A DNA stretch of 18,077 nucleotides from Oleiagrimonas sp036379395 (lineage in GTDB: Bacteria > Pseudomonadota > Gammaproteobacteria > Xanthomonadales > Rhodanobacteraceae), in NCBI GenBank assembly GCA_036379395.1, contig DASVGR010000118.1, positions 1 to 18,077 of the forward strand, read 5' to 3'. Shown piece by piece: positions 6,918 through 14,391 of the stretch. The translations under genes were made by a program, and so were the position numbers. Within the stretch, counting starts at the first letter, position 1; each line of letters opens with the position of its first letter. A model generated the notes under the pieces. That model was not told the origin of the DNA. It saw only the letters and a list, made by a program, of their open reading frames with translations, and ran no database searches.

Positions 6918-7197
6918 AACTTTCCACCCTCACCTTGAGCTTCTGCCCCGGCCTGAACGTTACCACGCGCCGGGCGGAAATCGGAATCTCCTCGCCGGTT
7001 TTGGGATTGCGTCCCGGTCGCTCGTTCTTGCTGCGCAGATCGAAGTTGCCGAACCCCGACAATTTGACCTGCTCGCCCTGCTCCAGACGCTCGCGGATGA
7101 CTTCGAAAAACGCATCCACGAATTCCTTGGCCTCACGCTTGTTGAGGCCCACATCGGCAAACAGTTGTTCCGCCATGGCTGCCTTGGTCAGGGTCAT
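6898..7197 (-). CDS. ihfA: Integration host factor subunit alpha
   Basis: This 99-residue DNA-bending protein matches the usual IHF-alpha length. It starts MTLTKAAMAEQLFADVGLNK and contains GEQVKLSGFGNF. Its beta-arm has GRNPKTGEEIPISARRVV, with Pro65 as the residue that intercalates into DNA to force the bend. It forms a heterodimer with IHF-beta (not in this window) and acts in nucleoid structure, recombination and sigma-54 activation. The start at 7195-7197 is one base after the pheT stop and is preceded by GAGGATGAC. The pheS-pheT-ihfA order is conserved across gammaproteobacteria. Confidence 0.98.
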   Translation of the reverse strand: MTLTKAAMAEQLFADVGLNKREAKEFVDAFFEVIRERLEQGEQVKLSGFGNFDLRSKNERPGRNPKTGEEIPISARRVVTFRPGQKLKVRVESYAGPRQ

Positions 7198-7198
7198 G

Positions 7199-9589
7199 TC
7201 ATCCTCGCAAACGGGCTTGGCAATCGCGCTCCAACGCAGCGACGACATCCGCCACGCCACGATTGGCATCTTCGTCTTTAAGGGTGCGTGATTCGTCCAA
7301 CAAAATCAAGCCTATAGCCAAACTTTTGCGACCTTCTTCCACACCCTTGCCCTGATAGCTGTCAAACAACTTCAAGGCATGCAGACGTGCGCCAAGGGCA
7401 CCGCGAATACTCGCTGAAACAGCATCCCAGGTGACGGCTTCGGGCAAATCCATGGCAATGTCGCGGCGCACCGACGGGAATCTGGCCACGGCCTGCGCAT
7501 GCGGCAAACGGGTTTCGCGCAAGGCATCCAGCGCGCATTCGGCCACGTAGACATCCTGATCCAGCCCCAGTGCCGCCAGCAGGCGCGGATGCAGCAGGCC
7601 GATCACGCCGACATCGCGTCCATCGCGCACGATGCGCGCGGCGCGCCCCGGATGCAGCCAGGCCGGCAAGGCATCCGTCGCCACGCGCCACTGCGCCGGT
7701 TGTGCGGTGGCGGCGATCAAGGCATCCAGATCACCCTTGATGTCGTAAAAATCGACACCCCGCGCGTGTTCGCCCCATTGCTCGTCGGCAGCGGAACCGC
7801 AGGCCACCCACGCCACATGGTCGACTTCACCCGGCGCCACACCGGCCGCTTCGGGGGCCGCAAACACATGGCCGCGTTCAAACAGGCGCACGCGCGATTG
7901 CTGGCGTGCATGATTGTGCCGCAGCGCATCCACCAGACCCGGCAACAGCGACGGCCGCATCACGGCCAGATCGACGTTGAGCGGATTGGCCAATGCCACG
8001 CCCTGCCCGGCCATGCCCCACGCTGCCAGCAGGTCGGCGTTGACGAAGGACAACGTGACGGCTTCGCGATAGTCGCGCGCCACCAGATCGCGGGCGATGT
8101 CGATCGACGCACGACGTGCTTCGGGCTGCACCTGCAACGCCAGTTCGCCACTGGGCGAACGCGTCGGCACCTGGCGGTAGCCGTGCACGCGCGCCACTTC
8201 CTCGATGAGGTCTTCTTCGCAGGCGATGTCGAAGCGACGGCTGGGCGCGGTGGCAGTCCAACCCTCGATTGTGTTTTCCACCTGCATGTCCAGCGCGGAC
8301 AGGATGCGCGTGACTTCGGCGTCATCAATAACGACGCCCAGCACGCGCGTCAGACGCGCGCGGCGCAAGGTGACCGATGGATTGACCGGAATGTCGGCCA
8401 CGTTTTCGGCCACGCACACGGGACCGGCCTTGCCGCCGGCGATGGCCAGCAGCAGTTCGCTGGCGCGCTCCAGCGCACGGCGCGGCAACTGCGGGTCGAC
8501 GCCACGCTCGAAACGGTGCGAGGCATCGGTGTGCAGGCCCAGGTCGCGCGCCTTGCCCATGATGGCCGCCGGCGCGAAATGCGCGCTTTCCAGAAACACG
8601 TTGCGCGTGGCGTCGGTGACGCGCGAGGCCATGCCGCCCATGATGCCGGCCACGGCCAGTGCCTGCGCGTCATCGGCGATGACCATGTATTTGTCCGTCA
8701 GCGTCACGTCCTGCTCGTTGAGCAAAGCCAGCTTTTCGCCGTCAACAGCCTGGCGCACGACGATGGTGCCGGCCAGCTTGTCATTGTCGAACGCGTGCAT
8801 CGGCTGGCCCAGCTCCAGCATCACGTAGTTGGTCACGTCGACCAGGATGCTGTGCGGACGCACGCCGGCGCGACGCAACCGCGCGGCCATCCAGATGGGC
8901 GTCGGCGCGGCGGGATCGACGCCTTCGATGACGCGCCCGAGGTAACGCGGGCAAGCGGCGCCGGCCTTGAGTTCGATGGCGCGCACAGCCTGGCTGGTGA
9001 CGGCCACTTCGACGACCGGCAAAGGCTTGAGTTCGGCCTTGAGCACGGCGGCGGCGTCATACGCCAGACCCAGCATGCCCAGGCAATCGGCGCGGTTCGG
9101 CGTAAGGCCGATGCCGATGCTGGCATCGGGCAAACCCAGATAGTCGGCCAGCGGTTTGCCGACCGGCGCATCGGCCGGCAATTCCATCAGGCCGGAGGCG
9201 TCGGCGTCGATGCCCAGCTCTTTGGCCGAGCACAGCATGCCGAACGACTCCACGCCACGCAGCTTGGCTTTCTTGATCTTCATGCCGCCAGGCATGACGG
9301 CATCCAGCGTCGCCAGCGGCGCTTTCAGGCCGGCACGCGCGTTCGGCGCGCCGCACACGATCTGCACCGGCCCGGTCGCGCCAGCGTCAACCGCGCAAAT
9401 CTGCAGATGGTCGGAATCGGGATGTTTTTCGGCCGTGAGGATTTGCGCCACGACCACGCCGTCCAGACCTTCGCCGAGCACGTCAACGTCTTCAACTTCC
9501 AGCCCGGCCAAGGTCAGGCTGGCGGTCAGGGTTTCGCGGTCAACGTCGGTGGCGACCAGTTCGCGCAGCCAGTTTTCGGAAAAATTCAT
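7199..9589 (-). CDS. pheT: Phenylalanine-tRNA ligase beta subunit
   Basis: This 796-residue protein is almost the same length as E. coli PheT (795). Visible domains are an N-terminal part with MNFSENWLRELV, an EMAP-like tRNA-binding domain (about 40-150, containing ICAVDAGATGPVQIVCGAPN), B3/B4 editing domains (about 210-370, with MLELGQPMHAFD), the B5 domain, a catalytic-like core and a C-terminal anticodon-binding FDX-ACB domain (about 700-796, RFPSVRRDIAMDLPEAVTWD). With PheS it forms the alpha2-beta2 cytoplasmic enzyme that charges tRNA-Phe. The start at 9587-9589 follows a GGAAA ribosome site. It lies 89 bp after pheS and one base before ihfA. Confidence 0.98.
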   Translation of the reverse strand: MNFSENWLRELVATDVDRETLTASLTLAGLEVEDVDVLGEGLDGVVVAQILTAEKHPDSDHLQICAVDAGATGPVQIVCGAPNARAGLKAPLATLDAVMPGGMKIKKAKLRGVESFGMLCSAKELGIDADASGLMELPADAPVGKPLADYLGLPDASIGIGLTPNRADCLGMLGLAYDAAAVLKAELKPLPVVEVAVTSQAVRAIELKAGAACPRYLGRVIEGVDPAAPTPIWMAARLRRAGVRPHSILVDVTNYVMLELGQPMHAFDNDKLAGTIVVRQAVDGEKLALLNEQDVTLTDKYMVIADDAQALAVAGIMGGMASRVTDATRNVFLESAHFAPAAIMGKARDLGLHTDASHRFERGVDPQLPRRALERASELLLAIAGGKAGPVCVAENVADIPVNPSVTLRRARLTRVLGVVIDDAEVTRILSALDMQVENTIEGWTATAPSRRFDIACEEDLIEEVARVHGYRQVPTRSPSGELALQVQPEARRASIDIARDLVARDYREAVTLSFVNADLLAAWGMAGQGVALANPLNVDLAVMRPSLLPGLVDALRHNHARQQSRVRLFERGHVFAAPEAAGVAPGEVDHVAWVACGSAADEQWGEHARGVDFYDIKGDLDALIAATAQPAQWRVATDALPAWLHPGRAARIVRDGRDVGVIGLLHPRLLAALGLDQDVYVAECALDALRETRLPHAQAVARFPSVRRDIAMDLPEAVTWDAVSASIRGALGARLHALKLFDSYQGKGVEEGRKSLAIGLILLDESRTLKDEDANRGVADVVAALERDCQARLRG

Positions 9590-9678
9590 GATGGTTTCCA
9601 ATGACACCCGGAACACAAGGCACTGCTGATTCGCGCAGCGCCACGGCATGGCGGCACGCGGCCGCCACGGCTCAAACC

Positions 9679-10668
9679 TCAGCCAAACTGGCGCAGAAAA
9701 CGCACGTCGTTTTCAAAGAACGCGCGCAAGTCCTCGACGCCGTAGCGCAGCATCGCAAAGCGCTCCACGCCCAGGCCGAAGGCAAAGCCGGTGTAGCGCT
9801 CGGGGTCGATGCCGCAGTTGCGCAGCACGTTGGGATGCACCATGCCGCAGCCCAGCACTTCCAGCCAGCGCGTGCTGCCGTCGGCCATGTCCCAGCGGAT
9901 GTCCACTTCGGCCGACGGTTCGGTGAACGGGAAAAAGCTGGGACGGAAGCGCATCTCGAAATCCTTCTCGAAAAACGCGCGCACGAAGGTGGTCAGCGTG
10001 CCTTTCAGGTCGGCGAAGCTGGAGGTTTCGTCGACCAGCAGGCCCTCGATCTGGTGGAACATGGGCGAGTGGGTCTGGTCCGAATCGGAACGGTAGACCT
10101 TGCCCGGCGCGATGATACGGATCGGCGGCTGGCGCCCGGCCATGGTGCGGATCTGCACCGGCGAGGTGTGCGTGCGCAACAGGCGGCCGTCGCCGAAATA
10201 AAAGGTGTCGTGCATGGCGCGCGCCGGATGGTGCGGCGGAAAGTTCAGCGCCTCGAAATTGTGCCAGTCGTCCTCGATTTCCGGGCCTTCGGCACGCTGG
10301 TACCCCAGGTGTTCGAAGATGCCGGCCATGCGTTCCAGCGCGCGCGTGATCGGATGCAGGCTGCCGCGCTCGCCACGGCGGCCGGGCAGCGACACGTCCA
10401 CGCGCTCGGACGCCAGGCGCGCGTCCAGCGCCGCCTGTTCCAGCACGTCGCGCCGCGCGTTGATGGCGGCCATGAGCTGCTGCTTGACGCGATTGATTTC
10501 GGCGCCCCGCGCTTTGCGTTCTTCCGGCGCCAGCTTGCCCAGTTCCTTGAGCTGGGCCGTGACCGAGCCGCTCTTGCCAAGCAAGGCCACGCGCTGGGCA
10601 TCCAGCGCTTCGAGGCTGTCGGCGGCCGCGATCGCGGCCAGGCTGGCGTCAATTGATTGTGCGTCCAT
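9679..10668 (-). CDS. pheS: Phenylalanine-tRNA ligase alpha subunit
   Basis: This 329-residue protein (E. coli 327) carries the class II catalytic domain. An N-terminal coiled coil (about 1-85) leads to motif 1 (AEGPEIEDDWHNFEALNFPP), the MHDTFYF strand, motif 2 (SPMFHQIEGLLVD) and motif 3 (GFAFGLGVERFAMLRYGVED). The start MDAQSIDASL at 10666-10668 was chosen over an ATG two codons upstream. The AGGA ribosome site is seven bases from the former but only one base from the latter. It is separated from rplT by an intrinsic terminator and a REP copy, so it probably has its own promoter in 10717-10819, which I could not pinpoint. No Phe-rich leader peptide was found. Confidence 0.97.
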   Translation of the reverse strand: MDAQSIDASLAAIAAADSLEALDAQRVALLGKSGSVTAQLKELGKLAPEERKARGAEINRVKQQLMAAINARRDVLEQAALDARLASERVDVSLPGRRGERGSLHPITRALERMAGIFEHLGYQRAEGPEIEDDWHNFEALNFPPHHPARAMHDTFYFGDGRLLRTHTSPVQIRTMAGRQPPIRIIAPGKVYRSDSDQTHSPMFHQIEGLLVDETSSFADLKGTLTTFVRAFFEKDFEMRFRPSFFPFTEPSAEVDIRWDMADGSTRWLEVLGCGMVHPNVLRNCGIDPERYTGFAFGLGVERFAMLRYGVEDLRAFFENDVRFLRQFG

Positions 10669-10693
10669 CCGCATGTCCTGATGATGTGTCTTT

Positions 10694-10716
10694 GTAGGAG
10701 CCCGCCCGCGGGCGAT
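10694..10716. repeat. Single REP element upstream of pheS
   Basis: This 23-bp element reads GTAGGAGC, stem GCCCGC-CC-GCGGGC, then GAT. It is the third member of the family seen at 3806-3882. The stem again differs by paired changes. It lies 26 bp upstream of the pheS start codon, in what is probably the pheS leader. Confidence 0.8.
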
Positions 10717-10819
10717 TGCCCAACGCCTCAGCCGAACCGTGCTGCCATCGCGCGCAACACCGAACGGGTTCCGTCGCGCAGGGTGAACCTTGGCCAAAGC
10801 CGACCTTGCACGATGGCAT

Positions 10820-10852
10820 AAAAAACGGGGAGAAGGTCAGGCCTTCTCCCCG
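10820..10852 (-). terminator. Intrinsic terminator after rplT
   Basis: The minus strand forms a perfect 11-bp stem CGGGGAGAAGG/CCTTCTCCCCG with a five-base loop, followed by six T. It lies about 52 bp after the rplT stop codon. It ends the thrS-infC-rpmI-rplT transcript or reduces read-through into pheST. The 235-bp gap 10669-10903 holds this terminator and one REP copy, and no recognisable gene. Confidence 0.93.
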
Positions 10853-10903
10853 CTCGGCTTCCATCATATCGCCCGGCACAAGCGCCGGAACGAATTGAAG
10901 CAA

Positions 10904-11257
10904 TTACAGGCTGGCCTTCGCTTTTTCGGCGATGGCACCAAAAGCCTTGATGTCGTTGACGGCCAGATCGGCCAGCACGCGACGGTCCATCTCGATGCCG
11001 GCCTTGGTCAGGCCATTGATGAGGCGGCTGTAGCTCAGGCCGAACTGACGGGCCGCGGCGTTGATGCGCACGATCCACAGACGACGGAACTGGCGCTTCT
11101 TCTGCTTGCGACCGATGTAGGCGTACTGGCCGGCCTTGGTGACGGCCTGGTTGGCAACGCGATAGACCTTGCGACGGGCGTTGTAATAGCCCTTCGCGCG
11201 GCCGATGACCTTGTTGTGACGGCGCCGTGCGATGACGCCACGCTTGACTCGTGCCAT
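10904..11257 (-). CDS. rplT: Large-subunit ribosomal protein L20
   Basis: This 117-residue protein (E. coli 118) has the highly basic N-terminal extension MARVKRGVIARRRHNKVI followed by GYYNARRKVYRVANQAV. The globular part contains RRLWIVRINAAARQFGLSYS and ends in AIAEKAKASL. L20 binds 23S rRNA early in 50S assembly and in E. coli represses its own operon at the rpmI leader. It starts 14 bp after rpmI with GAGG eight bases upstream. It is the last gene before a strong terminator. Confidence 0.99.
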   Translation of the reverse strand: MARVKRGVIARRRHNKVIGRAKGYYNARRKVYRVANQAVTKAGQYAYIGRKQKKRQFRRLWIVRINAAARQFGLSYSRLINGLTKAGIEMDRRVLADLAVNDIKAFGAIAEKAKASL

Positions 11258-11271
11258 GGTGGAATCCTCGC

Positions 11272-11469
11272 TTAGACGTACGGCAGCATGCGGGCGACGT
11301 TACGCTGATCGCTCTCATGCACGTGATTGGGGGCGCGCAGACCGCGCTTGCGCTTGGTCGACTTCTTGGTAAGGATGTGCGACTTGAAGGCGTGACCGGC
11401 CTTGAATTTGCCGGAGGCCGTCTTGCGGAACCGCTTGGCAGCGGCCCGATTGGTCTTGATCTTGGGCAT
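11272..11469 (-). CDS. rpmI: Large-subunit ribosomal protein L35
   Basis: This 65-residue basic protein reads MPKIKTNRAAAKRFRKTASG, with KKSTKRKRGLRAPNHV and ARMLPYV at the end, matching L35 in length and motif. It is a late-binding 50S component. The start at 11467-11469 has GGAAG seven bases upstream. It is separated from infC by 149 bp carrying a promoter and two hairpins, and is followed at 14 bp by rplT. Confidence 0.99.
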   Translation of the reverse strand: MPKIKTNRAAAKRFRKTASGKFKAGHAFKSHILTKKSTKRKRGLRAPNHVHESDQRNVARMLPYV

Positions 11470-11507
11470 CGAAATGCTTCCGTATCGGTTGATTGACTGA
11501 TCTGGCG

Positions 11508-11572
11508 GTGGCCCTGGGCCACACTTTCCGTCCTGCCACGATCGGCTATTCGACCCTTCCTGCCGGGTCGAA
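11508..11572 (-). promoter_or_regulatory. Structured rpmI-rplT leader RNA (candidate L20 autoregulatory site)
   Basis: Two perfect hairpins lie upstream of rpmI on the minus strand. TTCGACCC/GGGTCGAA has an 8-nt loop (11549-11572), and GTGGCC/GGCCAC has a CAG loop (11508-11522). They precede the rpmI ribosome site by about 30 nt. In E. coli L20 represses rpmI translation through structures in the infC-rpmI region. The role is inferred from position; resemblance to the L20 rRNA site was not tested. Confidence 0.5.
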
Positions 11573-11578
11573 CGGGCA

Positions 11579-11584
11579 ATTATA
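11579..11584 (-). promoter_or_regulatory. -10 element of an internal rpmI-rplT promoter
   Basis: The minus strand has a perfect TATAAT in the infC-rpmI gap. At 17 bp upstream the -35 position (TTCCAT) is poor. Transcription would start near 11572, at the base of the first leader hairpin. An internal promoter here would let rpmI-rplT be made in excess of thrS-infC. Confidence 0.5.
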
Positions 11585-11618
11585 GAGAGGTTTGACGTGC
11601 GATGGAAGCACGCCGCGC

Positions 11619-12146
11619 TTACTTCTTGCGCGGCGGCCCGAGCATCATGTGCACCTGGCGGCCTTCCTGCTGTGGCCGCTGCTCGACCACACCAAACTCG
11701 CCCACGTCGGTGGCGATGCGGTCGGCCAGCTCACGGCCAAATTCCTGATGACGCATTTCGCGACCACGAAAACGGATCGTGATCTTGACCTTGTTGCCAG
11801 CTTCCAGGAATTTCAGCACGTTGCGCATCTTGATCTGGTAGTCGCCAACTTCCGTCACCGGACGGAACTTGACTTCCTTGATCTCGACCTGCTTGGTCTT
11901 CTTGCGCGCCGCACTGGCCTTCTTCTGCTGTTCGAACAGGAACTTGCCGAAATCCATGATGCGACAAACCGGCGGATCGCCGTTGGGTTGGATTTCGACC
12001 AGATCAAGTCCGGCCTCACGAGCCATGTTCAACGCATCGTCGCGCGAAAGGATGCCGGCCTGTTCGCCGTTGGCATCAATGACGCGTACACGCGGTACGC
12101 GGATTTCGTGGTTGCGACGATTGCGCTTGGTGTCTTGGGTGGCGAT
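11619..12146 (-). CDS. infC: Translation initiation factor IF-3 (AUC start)
   Basis: This 175-residue protein (E. coli 180) contains RNRRNHEIRVPRVRVIDANG, MAREAGLDLVEIQPN and VCRIMDFGKFLFEQQKK. The C-terminal domain carries EVKFRPVTEVGDYQIKMRNV and KVKITIRFRGREM. IF-3 binds the 30S subunit and rejects non-standard start codons. No ATG or GTG is placed to include the conserved N-terminus; the reading begins at ATC (12144-12146), eight bases after GGAG. infC is known to start with AUU, AUA or AUC in bacteria, which lets IF-3 repress its own translation. It lies 41 bp after thrS. Confidence 0.95.
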   Translation of the reverse strand: MATQDTKRNRRNHEIRVPRVRVIDANGEQAGILSRDDALNMAREAGLDLVEIQPNGDPPVCRIMDFGKFLFEQQKKASAARKKTKQVEIKEVKFRPVTEVGDYQIKMRNVLKFLEAGNKVKITIRFRGREMRHQEFGRELADRIATDVGEFGVVEQRPQQEGRQVHMMLGPPRKK

Positions 12147-12187
12147 GTGGTTTTCTCCAGCAGGTCAATAGCAAGGCCGCAAGCGCT

Positions 12188-14086
12188 TCAATGGCTTGCG
12201 GTTTCCAGGCGGGCGGCAAAAGCCTCCACGGGCATGCTGCCCAGGTCCTCGCCACCACGGCTACGCACGGCAACGGCACCGGCTTCCTTTTCGCGGTCAC
12301 CGACCACCAGAAGCCATGGAACCTTGCGCAGCGTATGTTCGCGGATTTTATAGCCGACTTTTTCGTTGCGCAAATCGGCCTCGACGCGGAAGCCCTTGTC
12401 CACAAGGGCTTTTGCCACGCCGGCAGCATAACCGGCCTGCGCGTCGGTGATGTTGACCACCACCGCCTGCACCGGTGCCAGCCAATCCGGCAGGTCACCC
12501 GCGTAGTGCTCCAGCAAAATGCCGATGAAGCGCTCCATGGAACCCACGATGGCGCGATGCAGCATCACCGGATGCTGGCGGTTGGAATGCTCGTCGACAT
12601 ATTCGGCGCCCAGCCGCACGGGCATGGAAAAGTCCACCTGCATGGTGCCGACCTGCCAGTCGCGGCCGATGGAGTCGCGCATGTGGTACTCGATCTTGGG
12701 GCCGTAGAACGCACCCTCGCCGGGCAGTTCTTCCCACGCGACGCCGGCGCTGCGCAGGGCGCTGCGCAAGGCGTCCTCGGCCTTGTCCCACACCGCGTCG
12801 TCGCCGATGCGGTCGTCCGGGCGCAGGGCGATCTTCACCTCGATGTTGGTGAAGCCGAAGTGCGCGTACACCTTCATCGCCTCGGCGTGGAAGTCGGTCA
12901 CTTCGGACTCGATCTGCTCGGGCGTGCAGAATACATGGCCATCATCCTGCGTGAACGCGCGCACGCGCATCAGGCCGTGCAGCGCGCCGGACGGTTCGTT
13001 GCGATGGCACGAACCAAACTCGCCGTAACGGATCGGCAAGTCGCGGTAGCTGCGCAGGCTGGACTTGAAGATCTCGACGTGACCGGGGCAGTTCATCGGC
13101 TTGACGGCGAACTCGTGCTTCTCCGATTCGGTGAAGAACATGTTCTCCTTGTAGTTGTCCCAGTGACCGGATTTTTTCCACAGGCTGACGTCGAGAATCT
13201 GCGGCGCACGCACTTCCTGATAGCCCGATTCCTTGTAGACACCCCGCATGTACTGCTCGACCTGCTGCCAGATCGCCCAGCCCTTGGGATGCCAGAACAC
13301 CATGCCCGGGCCTTCGTCCTGCTGGTGGAACAGGTCCATCTGCTTGCCGAGCTTGCGGTGGTCGCGCTTTTCGGCCTCTTCCAGCTGGTGCAGGTAAGCC
13401 TTGAGCTCCTTGTCGTTGTGCCACGCGGTGCCGTAGATGCGCGTCAACATGGCGTTGCTGGAATCACCGCGCCAATAGGCACCGGCCACCTTCATCAGCT
13501 TGAACGCCTTGAGCTTGCCGGTGGACGGCACGTGCGGGCCACGGCACAGGTCGGTGAACTCGCCCTGCGTGTACAGCGACAGGGTTTCGCCCGCCGGAAT
13601 CGACTCGATGATCTCGGCCTTGTACTGCTCGCCCAGGCCCTTGAAAAACGCCACGGCATCATCGCGTGACTTGGTGCTGCGCACGATCGGCAGGTTTTCC
13701 TTGACGATCTTGCCCATCTCGGCCTCGATCGCCGGCAGGTCTTCGGGCGTGAACGGGCGCTCGTAGGCAAAGTCGTAATAAAAGCCGTTGTCGATGACCG
13801 GCCCGATGGTGACCTGCGCGCCCGGAAACAACCGCTGCACGGCCTGGCCCATCAAGTGGGCCGTCGAGTGGCGCAAAATTTCCAGCGCCTCGGGACTTTT
13901 GTCGGTGACGATTTCCAGGCTGGCATCGTGGTCGATGACGCGGCTGGCATCGACCAGCTGGCCGTCAACCTTGCCGGCCAGCGTGGCCTTGGCCAGACCG
14001 GCGCCGATGGAAGCGGCCACGTCGGCCACGGAAACGGGGTTGTCAAACGGCTTGTTGCTGCCGTCCGGGAGTGTGATCGTGATCAT
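12188..14086 (-). CDS. thrS: Threonine-tRNA ligase
   Basis: This 632-residue class II synthetase charges tRNA-Thr. A TGS domain (1-61) is followed by the editing domain, with HSTAHLMGQAVQ and DLCRGPHV supplying the conserved His and Cys residues. The catalytic core has zinc-ligand candidates in MNCPGHVEIF, SGALHGLMRVRAFTQDDGH and NRQHPVMLHRAIVGSMERF. The C-terminal anticodon-binding domain begins at about residue 535. The start MITITLPDG is conserved in the family, but no clear purine-rich ribosome site precedes it (ATTCGACAAGCCC), which leaves room for translational control as in E. coli thrS. It is the first gene of thrS-infC-rpmI-rplT. Confidence 0.99.
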   Translation of the reverse strand: MITITLPDGSNKPFDNPVSVADVAASIGAGLAKATLAGKVDGQLVDASRVIDHDASLEIVTDKSPEALEILRHSTAHLMGQAVQRLFPGAQVTIGPVIDNGFYYDFAYERPFTPEDLPAIEAEMGKIVKENLPIVRSTKSRDDAVAFFKGLGEQYKAEIIESIPAGETLSLYTQGEFTDLCRGPHVPSTGKLKAFKLMKVAGAYWRGDSSNAMLTRIYGTAWHNDKELKAYLHQLEEAEKRDHRKLGKQMDLFHQQDEGPGMVFWHPKGWAIWQQVEQYMRGVYKESGYQEVRAPQILDVSLWKKSGHWDNYKENMFFTESEKHEFAVKPMNCPGHVEIFKSSLRSYRDLPIRYGEFGSCHRNEPSGALHGLMRVRAFTQDDGHVFCTPEQIESEVTDFHAEAMKVYAHFGFTNIEVKIALRPDDRIGDDAVWDKAEDALRSALRSAGVAWEELPGEGAFYGPKIEYHMRDSIGRDWQVGTMQVDFSMPVRLGAEYVDEHSNRQHPVMLHRAIVGSMERFIGILLEHYAGDLPDWLAPVQAVVVNITDAQAGYAAGVAKALVDKGFRVEADLRNEKVGYKIREHTLRKVPWLLVVGDREKEAGAVAVRSRGGEDLGSMPVEAFAARLETASH

Positions 14087-14146
14087 GGGCTTGTCGAATC
14101 AATGTTGTCGGTGATGGTGCCAGGCGGCAATCACCCGAAAAACCAT

Positions 14147-14169
14147 AAAAAAAGGACGCTCGGCGTCCT
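14147..14169 (-). terminator. Intrinsic terminator in the thrS leader (candidate attenuator)
   Basis: The minus strand has AGGACGC-CGA-GCGTCCT followed by a run of T into ATGG. It lies 60 bp upstream of the thrS start codon and downstream of the only good promoter in the gap (14281-14309). No minus-strand gene upstream would need terminating, because the next gene is divergent. It therefore either controls entry into thrS or ends a short leader RNA of about 125 nt. Confidence 0.75.
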
Positions 14170-14280
14170 CGCAAGGCAACGTGAGCGCGGAAGGTCAGTG
14201 GGGAAAGCGTGTAGTGTCCATGTCGCACACTCGACCGGCAGTTGCCTGCGGGCCACCTTGATTGATCAACTGAAGCTGGC

Positions 14281-14309
14281 AAGTTACCGTCCATACTGAC
14301 GGCTGTCAA
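14281..14309 (-). promoter_or_regulatory. Sigma-70 promoter of the thrS operon
   Basis: The minus strand has a perfect -35 TTGACA (14304-14309), a 17-bp spacer and a weaker -10 TAACTT (14281-14286). The spacer contains a dyad, CCGTC-N6-GACGG. Transcription would start near 14274, giving a leader of about 188 nt to thrS. Confidence 0.55.
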
Positions 14310-14341
14310 CGCTACGCGCAGCGACCCGACGCTTGATTATG

Positions 14342-14356
14342 CGGACAATTTGTCCG
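14342..14356. promoter_or_regulatory. Palindromic operator candidate upstream of the DUF6438-ankyrin gene
   Basis: CGGACAA-T-TTGTCCG is a perfect 7-1-7 dyad, 35 bp upstream of the plus-strand start codon and just after a possible -10 (GATTAT). It could be an operator or a hairpin in the 5' untranslated RNA. No U-run follows it. Confidence 0.45.
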
Positions 14357-14391
14357 GCTCCCTCGACAACGGATGAGTTCAAGGAGACAAC

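Noticed and set aside
7499..9604. Long plus-strand open frame opposite pheT (about 700 codons)
   Set aside because: It is antisense to the fully supported pheT; its His/Gln/Arg/Ala-rich composition is typical of a shadow frame in GC-rich DNA.
9590..9678. GC-rich repeats GCCGTGGCG in the pheS-pheT gap
   Set aside because: Two short copies only, no stable extended dyad or terminator; composition explains them.
12191..13669. Long plus-strand open frame opposite thrS
   Set aside because: It is a shadow of thrS with no ribosome site and no recognisable domain.
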